From NCBI GenBank assembly GCA_011009095.1, contig VTPC01091007.1, positions 84,721 to 148,720 of the forward strand: a stretch of DNA of 64,000 nucleotides, given 5' to 3'. Numbering within the stretch: the stretch's first letter is position 1; every line of letters begins with the position of its first letter. Made by a program: the position numbers and the translations under genes. Source of the DNA: Ignelater luminosus. Lineage: Eukaryota > Arthropoda > Insecta > Coleoptera > Elateridae. The notes beneath the pieces are model-generated. The model did no database searches, had not been told where the DNA came from, and was given only the letters and a program-made list of their open reading frames with translations. This document shows positions 1-12,255 of the stretch, piece after piece.

Positions 1-1602
1 GAAATCACAGAGATTTCAAGGCGGGCGTTTTTTTTTGTATTCTGTAATTCTCATACTTGCCGCACAGAGGGTAGCGTTGCACCCCAAGCGTCTTTTTGGC
101 AGTTAGCAACCAGTAACCACTTTCAACGCATGTACAAGAAAAGTTAAGTAAAGTTCTATTACATTATATGTTACATGTGTTTCATTTCAAATGCTGGGAG
201 CTGCTCGAGAATTAATTCAAACGCACAGTATATTGGGGAGTATCAAACTCTCAACATAAATGCATCTTAATTTGTGAAGTCCGTCTCAAATATAAACAGA
301 TATAAGAGGTTAAGTTTAAGGTTAAATACAACTTACTTTCTACGTATTATGATACATTTGTCTAATTAAGAAAAATAATAATAAAAAACTTCTTGCGTAT
401 AGCATATCTAGCAAAGGTTAGAAACATGGAAAATGAGTGACTAATAATAAAAACAATAATGCAGATGCTTTTCTAATATTGAAATACTAGTTAGGCTACT
501 GTTACCGAGGTATATCTAAACAAAGAAATTCTCAAAAATGAAAAAAATTGAATCTTTTAAACTCTCTACAAAGTCTTAGTATACAGGGTTGCCAAATTAT
601 TATGGAGCACCCCATCATACTTGCATTAAACTTTGATTCTATTGTATTCTTGATTACTGTCGGTTCTGAGTGAATTAGAAACTGGATAGTCTTACCAATC
701 TTATTAGTAGTTAAATTTAGTCAGTTAGTTTGCTGTTCGGTGAAAGAACCTTGTTACATAAGAAAACCAAACCAAATAAAAAACAATTAAACAGCAGAAG
801 AAAAACAATCCGATTCGATTCTATCAACTCAAAAAAGTGTGACTACAGCTTTATTGCAAATCATCTTATTTACTCATTATTCTCGACCTACATTTGTAAA
901 AAGAACTGTATTTCATTTGTTTTTTATCGACTTAAAATAAATTTAGCTGGAATTTTAAGTTGAAAATTGTTGTCCACCTTTTTGCCATAGTACATTTGGC
1001 AAGTATATTAGTAGTAGGTACACTGGAAATAAACTATAGGTCCCTAATAAATAAGTAGGTATCTTTTGCATAACTCTATATACTACATAGTTGCATTAGA
1101 AATAAGATAATTTATTGTTTTGTTACAAATTCGGTTGTTTTGGGTTGGATTTCGTTTGTAGATTTCCACAGTATATAAAAACTGCTGCCAAATTCTAAAA
1201 ACAAATAAAAATTACATTTTTTCAAGTTTATACTTGTTTTTCTAATGGTAAAAAGCAACTAAGTTTAAAAATAACCCATTTACCGAGAATTAAAAGTGTG
1301 AAACGTCATAGTATTATGATTTTAAATTCCTCGGAAAACAATCTTTAACGTTCTCGTTGCATTTCAGATTCCGCAGACACAATTTAATTAAATGGAGGTT
1401 TAGATATATTACCGCCTGTCAAGTAAACTTGCAATGTGTATTCTTATTTTTGCCGGGTTATATTTTTAAAAGAGGTTATATTTAAAACGATTTGTTTGAA
1501 TCATCATTGACGGCTTTCCCGTTCGCGTTACATAGTTTCCTCGCTAAATACTTTTCCGCATTTAATTTTTAAGATTCATATGTTAGTTATTTGGTAATTT
1601 TA
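1..1602. other. AT-rich intergenic DNA, no gene recognised
   Basis: No reading frame here looks like a protein family, and no RNA gene is visible. A motif reading TATACAGGGTTGCC-like near 580 resembles the end of an insect DNA transposon, but I found no inverted partner. The stretch is probably intergenic or intronic DNA with decayed repeats. Confidence 0.5.
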
Positions 1603-1802
1603 GTACAGGATAGTCCCAAAAGTTATGTCAGGTAAAAATCTTAAAAGTCTTCCATATGACTTTTCACAAATTATTAGTTATCAGTGAAAGTTTAAATTTT
1701 GTACCCCGTGTTCTCTTTAGAAAACTTATTACAGCATATTTTGTGTTCAACATCTAATGTGCCCCAAGTTTACATTTACCCTTTCAGGATCACCCTATAT
1801 AA
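1603..1802. mobile_element. possible ~200-bp MITE with imperfect inverted ends
   Basis: The left end reads GTACAGGATAGTCCCAAAAG. The reverse complement of the right end reads ATATAGGGTGATCCTGAAAG. The two share the AGG..T..TCC..AAAG pattern at about the same register. No protein is encoded between them. Spacing and end sequence resemble small non-autonomous Tc1/mariner-type elements of insects, but the match is imperfect and no target duplication is clear. Confidence 0.3.
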
Positions 1803-2309
1803 CTACCACATTTTAATGCTTTCTCTTTCTACATTTGCAAATTCTAATCTGCAAAACAGGTTTATTTTTAATATGGCCAGATGTTCCTATTTAAGCTTGA
1901 CAGTTATGCTTTTTACTAATTTTTCCAGACTTACTGACCTTTTTAAAAGTTACTTGATGCAGTCGTTCTTTTTGCACATAATGAATTTAAAAATATGATA
2001 AAACACGGTTTCTTATAAACGTGAATATTTTCTGTTTCAAGAACACTCATATTCTGAATTCCGGCTTTATTTTTTTCTTTCATTGAACCCACTGACAGAA
2101 TTCTTCAATTCCTTTATTTTCGATGTTACTTTTAAGCCATCCACCTAATGAATTTTTGACAGCGTCTTCTTTTATAAATTCTTGTGATGTTGTTTCGAAA
2201 TTTTTTAAAAGAAATGTAGAGAAAACAATAGAGACAAATAAAGAAGAAAAATATTGTGAGTCGGTTGAAAACAAATCGCAGACAAAATCAGGTATTAAGA
2301 TTCAGATGA

Positions 2310-2690
2310 AGCGATGACCATTGAAGAGACAAAAAACGAAAAAAAAATTAGAAAGGAAGGAGAAAAACAATGGAAGAATAAAACAGGAAAACCATGAAAT
2401 AAAGAAAAGGAAAGCAAAAAGGAATAGAATGAGATGATTGAGCTAAAAACAAAGTACTTACTACAAAACGAAATAGCAAAAAAGGGGGAAAGAGAAAACC
2501 GAAAAAAAAAACCAGACAAACAAAAATGACGGCCACTAAAGGGGCCAAACCAAAAAGAGAAACAAAGGAGAAACAAAAATAAAGCAGCCCATAGAAAAAA
2601 TGAAAGAAGAGCAAACAAAGTGACACGGGGTAAGGAATTGACTACAAAAAGAACAAAGAAAAAAAAAAGTGAGGTTTCTTGTGACCACAG
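2310..2690. repeat. purine-rich low-complexity tract (A/G on + strand)
   Basis: For almost 400 bases the + strand is overwhelmingly A and G, with runs such as AAAAAAAAA, GGAAGGAG and AAGGGGGAAAGAG and few pyrimidines. The opposite strand is therefore T/C-rich and gives apparent reading frames made almost only of F, L, S and C. These are composition artefacts rather than genes. The tract has no clear repeat unit. Confidence 0.75.
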
Positions 2691-3889
2691 TTTACAGTTT
2701 GCTTTCTACACATTTAGAATCAATGATATTCTAGTAAATTGCTTGCTTGCTTCAGACTAATCATTTTTACTGCTTAGCAACGACAAATTTTCTTCTTTAG
2801 ATTTGCCTGACAAATCTAATTGAACTAGTAATGTAAATGAGATCTTTAAATTGTAAGATTTGAAGGCTTGTAATTTTCATTTAGTAATACTGTGTATTAA
2901 TCAGTTCGTTAATCCCCAACCGATATAAATTAATCTGAAACGGACAAAGCAGTATGCAGGGTATACAAGCAAGTACTAAACTAATCAGAATTCTTCAGAA
3001 ATTGTTTAGAGATGGTTAGGGATGGTTCTGTCTTACAACGCTGTATGTAAATCCAAAGTGCCGCACTGACATGCAGCATTTTCTCCATTGTATGGATCCT
3101 CAAATACACCATTAAAAATTGAAGTACACTCCTGAAAAGGTTCTCCTAATAAACTGAAAAGTTAGAAGTTCTAGAATTCTATTTTCAAATTGATACTCAT
3201 TTTTAGATATGGGAAGCGATAGGCAAAGTCACACCTATGTAAATTTCATGGTAGATGGGTTCTTCTCATAAGGTTATTGATTATTAGCATACGGTACAAA
3301 ATTATGCAGCAAAAAACTCCCATGTTCTAATTTCTTGTCCTAAAACTCCTACGCAGTAGAGCAACGTTTTAAAGACTGATTTGTAACAATTTTCTGTCAT
3401 CAAGGTTTAAGCTGGTAAACTATGAAATACCAAAATTTTGGTAAAATAAGATACAGTAGAAAAGACTTATGGTATTTCGTGAGAGTCTCTATTATATGGT
3501 TAACAACATGGTAGATGTTGATGATTAAGTAATATTCCTATAGTTTCTGTTTAATTATCTAAATAGTTTCTTTCATGTAATAAGTTTCTTGAACGAATTA
3601 CATAGTAGTTTTAGTTCAAAAAGTAAGGTATAGGTCTTGTTATTGTAACTAAGTGATTTGAAACTTAAAACAGAGTATTAGGGAATGCTACCAGAAAAAC
3701 GATAGGGTAGATTCCTGATGACCAAACAAATAATTTTTTAATGAAACCTATGAATGATTCATCCGTTAGTTACGGGGTTGTCGATCTTCAAAGTTGCAGA
3801 TGCATAGTCGTTGTTAGTCAAAATACCAAAAACGTTTTTAAAGAGAAGTTGTAGAAAAATGTCGTCTATATGTTTTAAAACTACTTGCA
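2691..3889. other. intergenic DNA, nothing recognised
   Basis: This is AT-rich sequence without a recognisable coding, RNA or repeat signature beyond scattered short A/T runs. Confidence 0.45.
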
Positions 3890-5900
3890 ATTATACAGGG
3901 TATACACGTCAAATCTCAAGTGCCTTTTTCAATGCTTTATTTGCTAAAATAAAGGTTTCTTTCAAAAATAAAGGAGTGAAAGAATAAAAAGTGGAGGAAT
4001 TCAGGAACGCTCATTGGCGTTGTCAAAGGTAGTGGTGGGTGCAGTATTCTAACTTAAAATTTAGTTCAACTTCCAATCAAAAAAGACAAGTGCAGTGCGC
4101 CCGTGATACTGTGACAGCTAAGCAGCAAGATCACCCAAAGAATTGTTCTCTGCTGAAACCTAGTGCAAACTGACAAAATTTCCGCTAAATTAAGCGATTG
4201 GGCGTGTTTGATAGCGTGATTGATAGCAAAAGCGATAGCGAAACAAAAGAAATTGTTCCATTTTGATTGTATTCTTCTAACTTACAAAGTTTTTCCTTCT
4301 ATGCACTAGATGGTTAGTCGCTTAACAAAAATGACTAAGAAAAAAGGTGATAATAAAGTAGTAATTGCCAAAAAAAGCAAACTGACAAAAACCTTGTTCA
4401 GTTGTGGTAAATATATCAAGACATTGATGATAGTTTCAGACCCTGTTCCGATATGATAATGAAATTTAGTTTGTTTTCTATTATAGAATACCACAAAAAT
4501 TTCTTCTAATTAAGAAATTTCTTCTAAATGGTAAGTTATTATCGAAAATCCCTTCTAGAAAAATAATCTTTATCACTTCAACATTGAAATTAAAGATTTG
4601 AATTCCCTCATTTTCTGTCTACGTATAATATAGGTTTATAGCTGATGTTCAAATGAGGAGGAATAGAGGCCTGTTTTCAATCTAAAACGGAAACCTCTTT
4701 CTCTTTGTTTAGCAACCGGTCTATAAAATGTACATAAAGTATGAACAACATCACTTTCCCAAAATGACATTTTGTTTAAAAAAACCTTTTTCTTCTTCAA
4801 ACTTCAACTTCATCGTCACAGAATGTACTGCATTTTTCTTAGAGAACGACTGGAAATTCTTCATCACACATTTTATAAACGTTTCAGTACTCTCTTTACA
4901 TCCACATAAAGTAGTTTTTAATATAACAGGACCTAAAGTAAATGCGCTGACTAGAGTCATAAAGACGTTTTGGGTCGCTTAGACCAACCATTGGGAAATA
5001 ATTCAATAACTTGTTTGTTCTAGTTTTTATTCTGTCTAAAAATCATTCAAAGCAGTCCATTCTGTGTTTCAAAATCAAGTAGGCGTTCTACCAGAAAGAA
5101 TTCACATTGTGATCTATTTTGGAGGTAAAACAGAAAGTAAAAGTATATTTAATTGAAATTTTCTGCCAGGCTCTTATCGAGAAAAACAGAAATAATACCT
5201 AATAAACTGATATAAAAAGTACCCAGTAGACTCTTATCGTTTTAGAAATCTTTATGTGAAGACCAAGACTTACACCATTGTGATCTCGGTCTTGAGTTGA
5301 AGTCCAAGATTGAAAATTTCCTGAAAAGTCTTTTTCTGTAAAAGCTTAGTATGCCTCAATAAGCGCTTCTTGGCTCCACGAAACTTGAAAATTTACCCAA
5401 AAAGGTGCTGTATTGTAGTGGTGACACTTTAAATGTTGACAAAATATTAGAAATTACTTAGCGTTGTCACCTGTAAAAGCTCTTAATGTATTTAACTTCT
5501 TGATTCAAATTTTGACGTAGATTCACCTGGTGTACAGATAATGCACCATTTTGAATAAACCCTGTATTAGAGAAAGAGTCACTTCATAATTTCTACACTT
5601 AAAATGGTAAACATTATTTATACCTACTGAGATATTATACTAAATTAGATTCTGAATAATAGAACAAATAATTCAAAGTGGTAGAGTGATGACGATTTAG
5701 CATATTTTGATTTGGATCGTGTTTGATCACTACTGTGTTAATGGCTAGGGCTATATGGTTGGCCAACTAGGTCACCCGATTTGACCCTACACTTGGCATT
5801 TCAAAATAAGAGAGCATTCACTTTAAAAATCACGGCCTACTGCGTGTAAGACTTATTTTGCCCCTTTTAAGACAAAACATAATGGAATAAAAGCGTCATA
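3890..5900 (+). pseudogene. heavily decayed Tc1/mariner-type transposon (possible)
   Basis: At 5742-5801 one frame reads WLGLYGWPTRSPDLTLHLAF. This resembles the block around the third catalytic aspartate of Tc1/mariner transposases, where families show W-I-G-R-R-G...W-P-x-R-S-P-D-L-(S/T)-P-L-D-F-F. Here the P-L-D-F-F part is corrupted, so the catalytic residue is not preserved. ACAGGGTATACAC near 3895 and the reverse complement ACAGGGTTTATTC near 5575 could be decayed element ends. Frames between are full of stops. The motif is seen directly; the element limits are a guess. Confidence 0.35.
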
Positions 5901-6571
5901 GAAACATAAACAGGGCAGAAAAGTATAGATTGAATTAAAAGTTATGAATCATAATCATAACTTATGATTAACACTATTTTGGTAAAAATTATATTAATGA
6001 AAACGCTGGTATGGTAGTAATGCAATGCAATTCAAATGACACATTTTTCCAAAACTTTGTTTTGTAGATTTTGCATTAAAATATATTAAAAGTGGAACAT
6101 AAAAAGAAAATAAACAACAGCTTACTCTAAGAAAAAAATGTATTTAAGTTGTTTCACATTTTTATTATTATTTTGACAAGCTTTCCCGTTTTGTATGAAA
6201 AACCTTCAATACAAAAATTTCTTTTGTTGAATGAAATACGCAATTATTACGTTAGCGTGAGTCTTCATATACAGAGTAAACAACAAGAGAAAATATGCAA
6301 AGAAAGTTTTTATTTTTCATTTACTGAAATATAGAATGTTTGAAAGTAAGTACATACTCAACACTAAGGTTATATAATATTTATCAAAATAAAAATATAA
6401 TTATTGTTAAATAGACGAATAATACATTAAACTCAAAGGACAAATATGTATCATCCCGCCTGCCATCTATTTTATTCACTTTTATTAAAACTAAAGCAGA
6501 GTAAAAATAAAAACAAAAATTCACTTCCCGAAGTTCGAATATAAACCGAGAACATAAGAACGGGTTAATAA
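5901..6571. other. AT-rich upstream region of the + strand gene
   Basis: No coding signature is visible. It lies directly upstream of the predicted first exon and would contain any distal promoter elements. I could not identify a convincing TATA box or initiator. Confidence 0.4.
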
Positions 6572-6599
6572 TAACTCTGTGATGTCCGTAGTTCCAAAT

Positions 6600-6765
6600 A
6601 TGGTTCAATCTCGAGTTACAACGACGTCCAAATGCAGAATATACCTTTTGGTGAGTGGATAGAGGGCGTCGAGACGGCTATTTCCGACGCCGCGCGCCTT
6701 CTACGGAAAAACGTGCGTGTAGTTAGCGGAATATACTCGCGTCTCGTAGCGCACCTCTACAACTA
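6600..6765 (+). promoter_or_regulatory. CpG-rich stretch at the gene start
   Basis: In an otherwise AT-rich, CpG-poor neighbourhood, this ~160-base stretch is packed with CG dinucleotides (for example GACGCCGCGCGCC around 6690, and TCGCGTCTCGTAGCGCAC near 6740). It covers the end of the 5' leader, the start codon at 6632 and the beginning of intron 1. Such local CpG density is common around insect promoters and first exons. No specific factor site is claimed. Confidence 0.45.
6632..6650 (+). CDS. unidentified nuclear-type protein, coding exon 1 (start)
   Basis: This short first coding exon gives MQNIPF plus the first base of a split codon, followed by a strong splice donor (G|GTGAGT). ATG 6632 is the first in-frame methionine after an in-frame TAA at 6572-6574, so translation is unlikely to start further upstream. 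The single leftover base joins the AA that opens the exon at 7479 to give a glutamate codon, keeping the long downstream frame open. This phase match is the main argument for the exon. A start at ATG 7490 within exon 2 is the alternative. The family is not recognised. Confidence 0.55.
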
Positions 6766-7478
6766 TCAATTATGCATAATATGCATTTCTATTATTTACA
6801 TTCGGTTACTCTTTAATAAATGACAATAACAATAGAAAAACGTATGAAAAGTAAGAATGTGTAAATATTGTGATAAATGTATGTGTTGTTGCGGCCCAGT
6901 TTTGAATCGTAGGACCACTAGATAACATTCTGATAATTTGTTATTATAAAATAAAATTAAGTTTTACTTTAACGTAACAAATTAAAGCTGTGATTTTTCT
7001 TGAAAAGACTATAGTTTATTTTCCAAGACTGGATTTAGACTTAAAATTCCCTGCTGTGATTAATTTTCATTTATGTACAACAAAGTAAGTAGCGAAGAAG
7101 AAAATCAGAAAAATGGTGTGAGTTTAGTGGTTTTTGTAAAATTAGATATTATTTAATTGAAGTGTTTATGTCCCAATGTATGTGTTTATATTATGCGAAC
7201 TGTTCTTGTGTAAAAATAATTTAGTACCTGAAGTGAATTGCAGTAAATACATGAGATCTTGTAATCTTTTGCAATCCGTTTATTTTTAGTTTAGCATGAC
7301 AAATAATCCAAAAATGCAAGATGTTAGGATTTACAACAGTAAGAATTTTATACAATTCTGATTAAATAAAGCGCTGAAATCAATTAGAATTTTTGATGGA
7401 GAGAACTCAAAATTATTTTTATATTTGACAAATGTATTACTTTTGTAATGTTTATAATGATTTCTACAATTATTTCAG
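6651..7478 (+). other. intron 1 of the unidentified nuclear-type gene (inferred)
   Basis: This 828-base AT-rich intron is bounded by GTGAGT and a TTATTTCAG acceptor. Its first ~110 bases share the CpG-rich character of exon 1. Nothing else is recognised inside. A cryptic donor-like AAAGTAAGT at 7083-7091 would not keep the frame open if used as coding sequence. Confidence 0.5.
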
Positions 7479-7617
7479 AAAAGACTAAGATGCAATCGGA
7501 AGAATTAGAAGATAGTAGAAGTTCATCCAAAGAAACTTTGACAAACGCAGACATGACTGTCAGTGGTGCCATTGAGCCATCTTCAATAATTAAACCACAG
7601 CCTCAGTGTAGTTCCCA
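7479..7617 (+). CDS. unidentified nuclear-type protein, coding exon 2
   Basis: The exon runs from a clear TTTCAG acceptor to a consensus GTAAGT donor and carries residues 7-53 of the predicted 736-residue protein (starting E-K-T-K-M-Q-S-E-E-L). It is rich in Ser, Glu and Pro, with no predicted fold. It ends two bases into a codon (CA), and the first base of the next exon (G, 12256) completes a glutamine. ATG 7490 within this exon could be an alternative start giving a 726-residue product if exon 1 is not used. Both splice junctions keep frame with the long terminal exon. Confidence 0.75.
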
Positions 7618-9199
7618 GTAAGTTATTCTTTTATTCTTATTATTAAAATAAATTCTTAAAAATGTTTTTGTCAACTTAAGAAAGTAAAAGAAAATCCCAA
7701 CGATCTACTTTTCCTTTAACGATTTTTGGCTGAGAAGATTGTTACTCAATAAACTCAATCTAAATTAAATCTCCAGATGGTTAACTAAAGAAGATACACA
7801 TCACAAACCTATTTTCGCTATTTCTTCCCAGGAATTTCGAGTTTCTTTTTTTAAATGTGTGAAACAACATACATATGTGTGTACTAAAAAGTTGGATGAA
7901 TTTAAAAATAAATAAAACAGTTACTGGTATGTGATAATCTAGACTGAGTTTGTTTGTTATTACTCTTATGACCGAATTCTATTAAGATATTGTGTTCAGT
8001 TAGGAATTAATATGCTTTATAAAGATTTACATCTAACAAATATAACAATAGTTTCATGCAATGTTTATAAAAAGTGACTGGCCTATATACAACATTTGAT
8101 TAATCTATTCCGACAACTTTCAACAGTCAAAACAAAACCAATTCGTTTTAGAATCTATAATAAACATTTAAAAAAACTCTTTTTGATGCAAGTACTATTT
8201 TAAAATTTGCAGTAAAAGCCAAGAGAAGCATTCACATTCCCAGTTAATGGCAATCCATTACCTGCAATAATTAAATTCTGGCTATCTTTCTGTAGTGTTG
8301 CTTAAACTATTTTCGCTGTTGTATTAGAATTATAAGCATACAAAGCAGCAATTACTTTGTTGAAATTCTATTAGTACTCAACTGTTAGTTACGTTTGATG
8401 TTTATGCATGACCATGAATAATCAAATGCAATTAATAAATATGAAGCTCAAGTTTGATATGGTAAGGGGTTCGTATGCTATAGTCCATATGAACTTTGTA
8501 AATGTATCGTGAATCACAACTCTGCTATCACCAATAAGCTTGTCGTGTTTTCGTCCGTGAGAAATCTTTTGTTTCCCTCCAACCATCTTCAAACTATCAC
8601 AGTAATTTTTGTTGAATTAATCATCATTATTTACATGGAAGTTCAATACTACTAATAAGGAATTGTCGTCACTTCTAAAAGCTGATTTGCAATAAAATTA
8701 TAATTTTAAACTTAATTGAAAATTTATCACTATGATTTCCAATCTTGGAAATTTTGTTGGTTACTCTTCGAACACCCTTGCTTATACATTCTTCAGTGTT
8801 TTCGAAACTGGCCGACAGTTTTAATATTTTGTTTATAGTGCATTTTTCTATTTTATCTCTAAACATTTTTTAAGCAACATATTAATTCAATCACGTTGAA
8901 TATAAAAACATCACAGTCTTATATTTAAAGTTTTAAAGATCAAGTGGCAATGAAAAAAATACAATAAAACCAAAATAATAACCGTTCTAAGGTTATATAT
9001 GATCATTTCTATATTTCTTTTCTTTAGGATAATATTAAAAGGCTGTTTTACAAAAAAAAAAAAACAATTAAGGAAAACCCAACTTGTATTATATCAAATT
9101 TAGTAGTAGTAACGTAGGGAGACTTCCTGGAATCTATCAAGTAGGCTTTTACATATCCTTCTTTTAAGAACCTCTTCTACACAATATACATTTTTCTTA

Positions 9200-9835
9200 T
9201 GCAACTATAATCTTGACCACCTTGACAATTGAACTTGAAACTGCCTTAGCTCGTTTTGACTTTGATAACCTTGACCGTCTTGACAGTTTCACTTGGAACC
9301 GGCTTGGTATATATAGGTTTCGATAACTTTGACTACCTTGCCCTTAGAGCGTTTTGGCTTTGATAACTTTTACCGCCTTAGCAGTTGCACTTGAAATTAA
9401 TCATCTTGGTATGTCTTGCGACCGACAATCTTAAACGCCTTTACAGCTGTACTTGGAACTACGTTGGTACGTCTTCACTCAGATAACCTCGACCACCTTA
9501 GCGGCGAACCTTGGAGTCGCCTTGATGCGTCTTGGATTTAATAATCTTTACTGCCTTAACAGTTGCACTGGAAACGCCCTGGTCGCCTTGACATTGTGTT
9601 TGGAATCACCTTGGCACGTCTTAACTCTGATAATTTCGACTGTCTTGACAGTTGACTATCTTGACAGCTGTACTTGAAGCCGTCTTAGTACGTCTTGGCT
9701 TTGATATAATCTTGAACTTTCTCATAATTTATTGCACTTGGAGCCGCCTTGGTACGTTGGATTTGATAACTTGACGGTTTTGAGAGTTGTCCTTAGAAAC
9801 GCCATGGTGCGCCTTGGCTTGTTGTCGATCGTTTG
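9200..9835. repeat. degenerate ~57-bp minisatellite, about ten units
   Basis: Units share the pattern TTTGATAAC-TTGACCGCCTT-GACAGTTGCACTTGGAA-CCGCCTTGGTACGTCTTGGC. Their GATAA-like starts fall near 9207, 9262, 9319, 9361, 9422, 9480, 9538, 9626, 9702 and 9754, so spacing is around 57 bases with indels. Copies differ by many substitutions, indicating age. The array is more GC-rich than the surrounding intron. An open frame at 9453-9677 arises from the repeats and shows no protein-like conservation. Confidence 0.8.
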
Positions 9836-11171
9836 AAACCACCTCGATAAATTGTTTTTGAAATGTTAATGATTGTCATAGATGGCATTGTGGTAGCCTA
9901 AAAGCCTACATATCTCTAGAAATTTCTATTATACTTAGCCTGGGATCAAACTCGGGTCTCGGTTATCCGATCTCCATAGAGAATAGCAATTCCTAAATGG
10001 CATTTTTACAATAATTACGTTCAAGACATATCTGTAGTTGAATTCAAAAAAATTGATCCTTTTATGTCACTTTTTCATTTTCTTCAGTTAGTTTTGCTTA
10101 TGGAGTTTGTCTTCTTTTAAGGTATAGTAAAAGGAGAAAATGTGAGTACATTTTTACAATGAAAATTCTTCTTGAGGCTGCATTCCTCACAAATGTCATG
10201 TAGAAATTCCATTAGGCAGACTTGTTGTTGGGCATATCCTTCATTGGAATCACGACTAATTAAAACCATATTACAAATGGAGACTATAGTTTGAATGTTA
10301 GTACGTGCCCAAAAACACATCTTATAATAATTATTATTATCCTTTAAAATATGGTTCTGAAGCAGAGTCCTAGCACTATAGCCATTGGTTAACAATGTGC
10401 TTCTATTTTATTGTAATGTATCATTAAGATAGAGTTCCACAAGCTATTGGAAAAACTAAATTCTCCTTGTCTGCACCCTCCTTATCTCTTCCTTGAAGTT
10501 TCTTCCTTTTCACTGTAGTCTCTGCACAATAGTTCTTGTGTAATCTCACTAGTCAATTGACAGTGTTCCGTTTACACAAGGAACTAAGAAGCACCTGTAG
10601 CATATACGCCATTTTTTGCACCCCCGAATAATTCGAAATCAAAATAAACTAAAAAAAAATAAAATTCTGCGATTCTGATAGTGAAAACTAATTTCCGCCA
10701 CCCATGCAAATTTTATAACAATATCGTTCATCATCATGGTAATAATGGTAATGCTTATTTATTTTCTATTTCAGTTCTTAAAGGATTAAATTTATTCTTA
10801 ATCTTATGGGGATTTAAAGTGATACTTTAGCCTTCGAAAAAAGGGACTAAAGTAACATTTTTACTCCCGAAAGTGCAAAAAGGCCATTTTCATCCTGTTC
10901 TTTACTAGACGGTCGTGTCTGTGGGTTTCTGCTACATTGGCATGTCCAAGTATCCATTCTGTTCCTTCTTTTTGCCTGCGAGTGTCTAACTGTAAGTTTA
11001 CAAGAGGACATCACTGCTTCTGGTGTATTTCTAAAGCGTCAAGGTTCTTTCCCTTCTAATGCTTTTTCAAACTATGCATTTTAATAGAAGATATTTAACT
11101 TTTTGTAAACTCTTTATTATTTTTCTTATTTAAACAGAAATTATACGTTTTTAACTTCAAATGGGACCAAT

Positions 11172-11384
11172 CGATTTTAAATTAAGAAGAATCGATCTCA
11201 AATTGGTAATAATCAATTTTATATTGAGACTAATCAACTTCAAGTTGAGACTAATCAACTTTAAATTGAGAATTAACAACTTTAAATTGAGAATAAACAA
11301 CTTTAAATTATATTCGGATTAGTCTCAGTTTGAAATTGATTATTACCATGTAAAATTGATTGATTCCCAACTGTAATTGAAACA
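11172..11384. repeat. 21-bp tandem array followed by an inverted copy of itself
   Basis: Six successive units of exactly 21 bases run from 11172 to 11297 (pattern CAACTTTAAATTGAGACTAAT), with a seventh partial unit to about 11317. From about 11316 to 11384 the same unit appears about three times on the opposite strand. Individual units are themselves near-palindromic: TCAACTTCAAGTTGA at 11234-11248 is a perfect inverted repeat around a central C. The arrangement could fold into a large hairpin as RNA or single-stranded DNA. It lies in intron 2. Confidence 0.85.
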
Positions 11385-12255
11385 GAATAAAAATACAGCT
11401 GTTTCCAAGAATAAGAACAATCTTCAGACTAACAGAATAATAAGTAACCATTCTTTTGATGTTGTTCAACGACATTAATGTAAACTTCATAAATCCTATT
11501 TTAGAATAATATCATTGTTTTGAAGATTAGCTGGTAGTTCATGAAAAATCTGCCTAGTAACTTAAGAAGCATTTCTTTATTTAATAATATTTGCAATTTG
11601 GCAACTTTTTGGAAGGTTGCCATTTTGTTGGTTTTTATTTCTTTTGACCTCGTAATTTTTTTTGAAAATTAGTCATTCAAAATAAAGTGGTAGGAATATA
11701 TCAGTTATTCAACTTTGTGGTACTATGACATTCATGCATGTACCCAACATGAAATATTCTACGAAACTTTTCTGTTTATCTTCTAGCTATAAAATTGTCT
11801 AAAGATTCACTCTCTTAATTTGATCCAAACGCAGCGTCATTTATAATTTTTATTTTGTATTACTGCGTTTTCACCGAAGCTTCTACTACTTTCTAGTAAC
11901 CATGATGCGTTCATTATTCTTACAAGTCTTCAGAAATGATTTGAGCAACTGCTGAGTGTTAAAATAGCAATACAAAAATTTTTGTTGTAACTTGGAAAAC
12001 ATACCAAATGTTTGTTTGCGTCAATGAATTCCCTCGAAAAGTTTGGCAAAAATGTTTTCAGTCTGTTTTGATTTAAATTCAAGGTCAATTGAAATTTCTC
12101 ACTTTAACCTACAGTAATCACTTTTGCTTTTACTGGGATAATTTAGGATGATAATTGTTACTTTGATTAATCGTGATTGTGCGTCCCTCATTATAATAAA
12201 TTACACAAAAATTACTCCATTATGAAAACTCTAAGAGCTCTTTCTTCTTTTCCAG

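Larger units (their letters stand above)
7618..12255 (+). other. intron 2 of the unidentified nuclear-type gene
   Basis: This 4.6-kb AT-rich intron is bounded by GTAAGT and CTTTTCCAG. It contains two tandem arrays described separately (about 9200-9835 and 11172-11384). The remaining sequence shows no gene or RNA signature. A segment at 9940-9980 vaguely resembles a tRNA B box on the - strand but has no matching A box. Confidence 0.7.

Noticed and set aside
2295..2626. Overlapping - strand frames of 92-107 codons rich in F, L, S and C
   Set aside because: They are the complement of a purine-rich low-complexity tract. Two frames are open at once for the same compositional reason, and neither shows a domain.
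9453..9677. 74-codon + strand frame
   Set aside because: It lies wholly within the ~57-bp minisatellite and is disrupted by unit-length variation.
9935..9985. tRNA-like B box (GAGTTTGATCCC on the - strand), possible SINE
   Set aside because: No A box at the right distance and no SINE tail or duplication could be seen.
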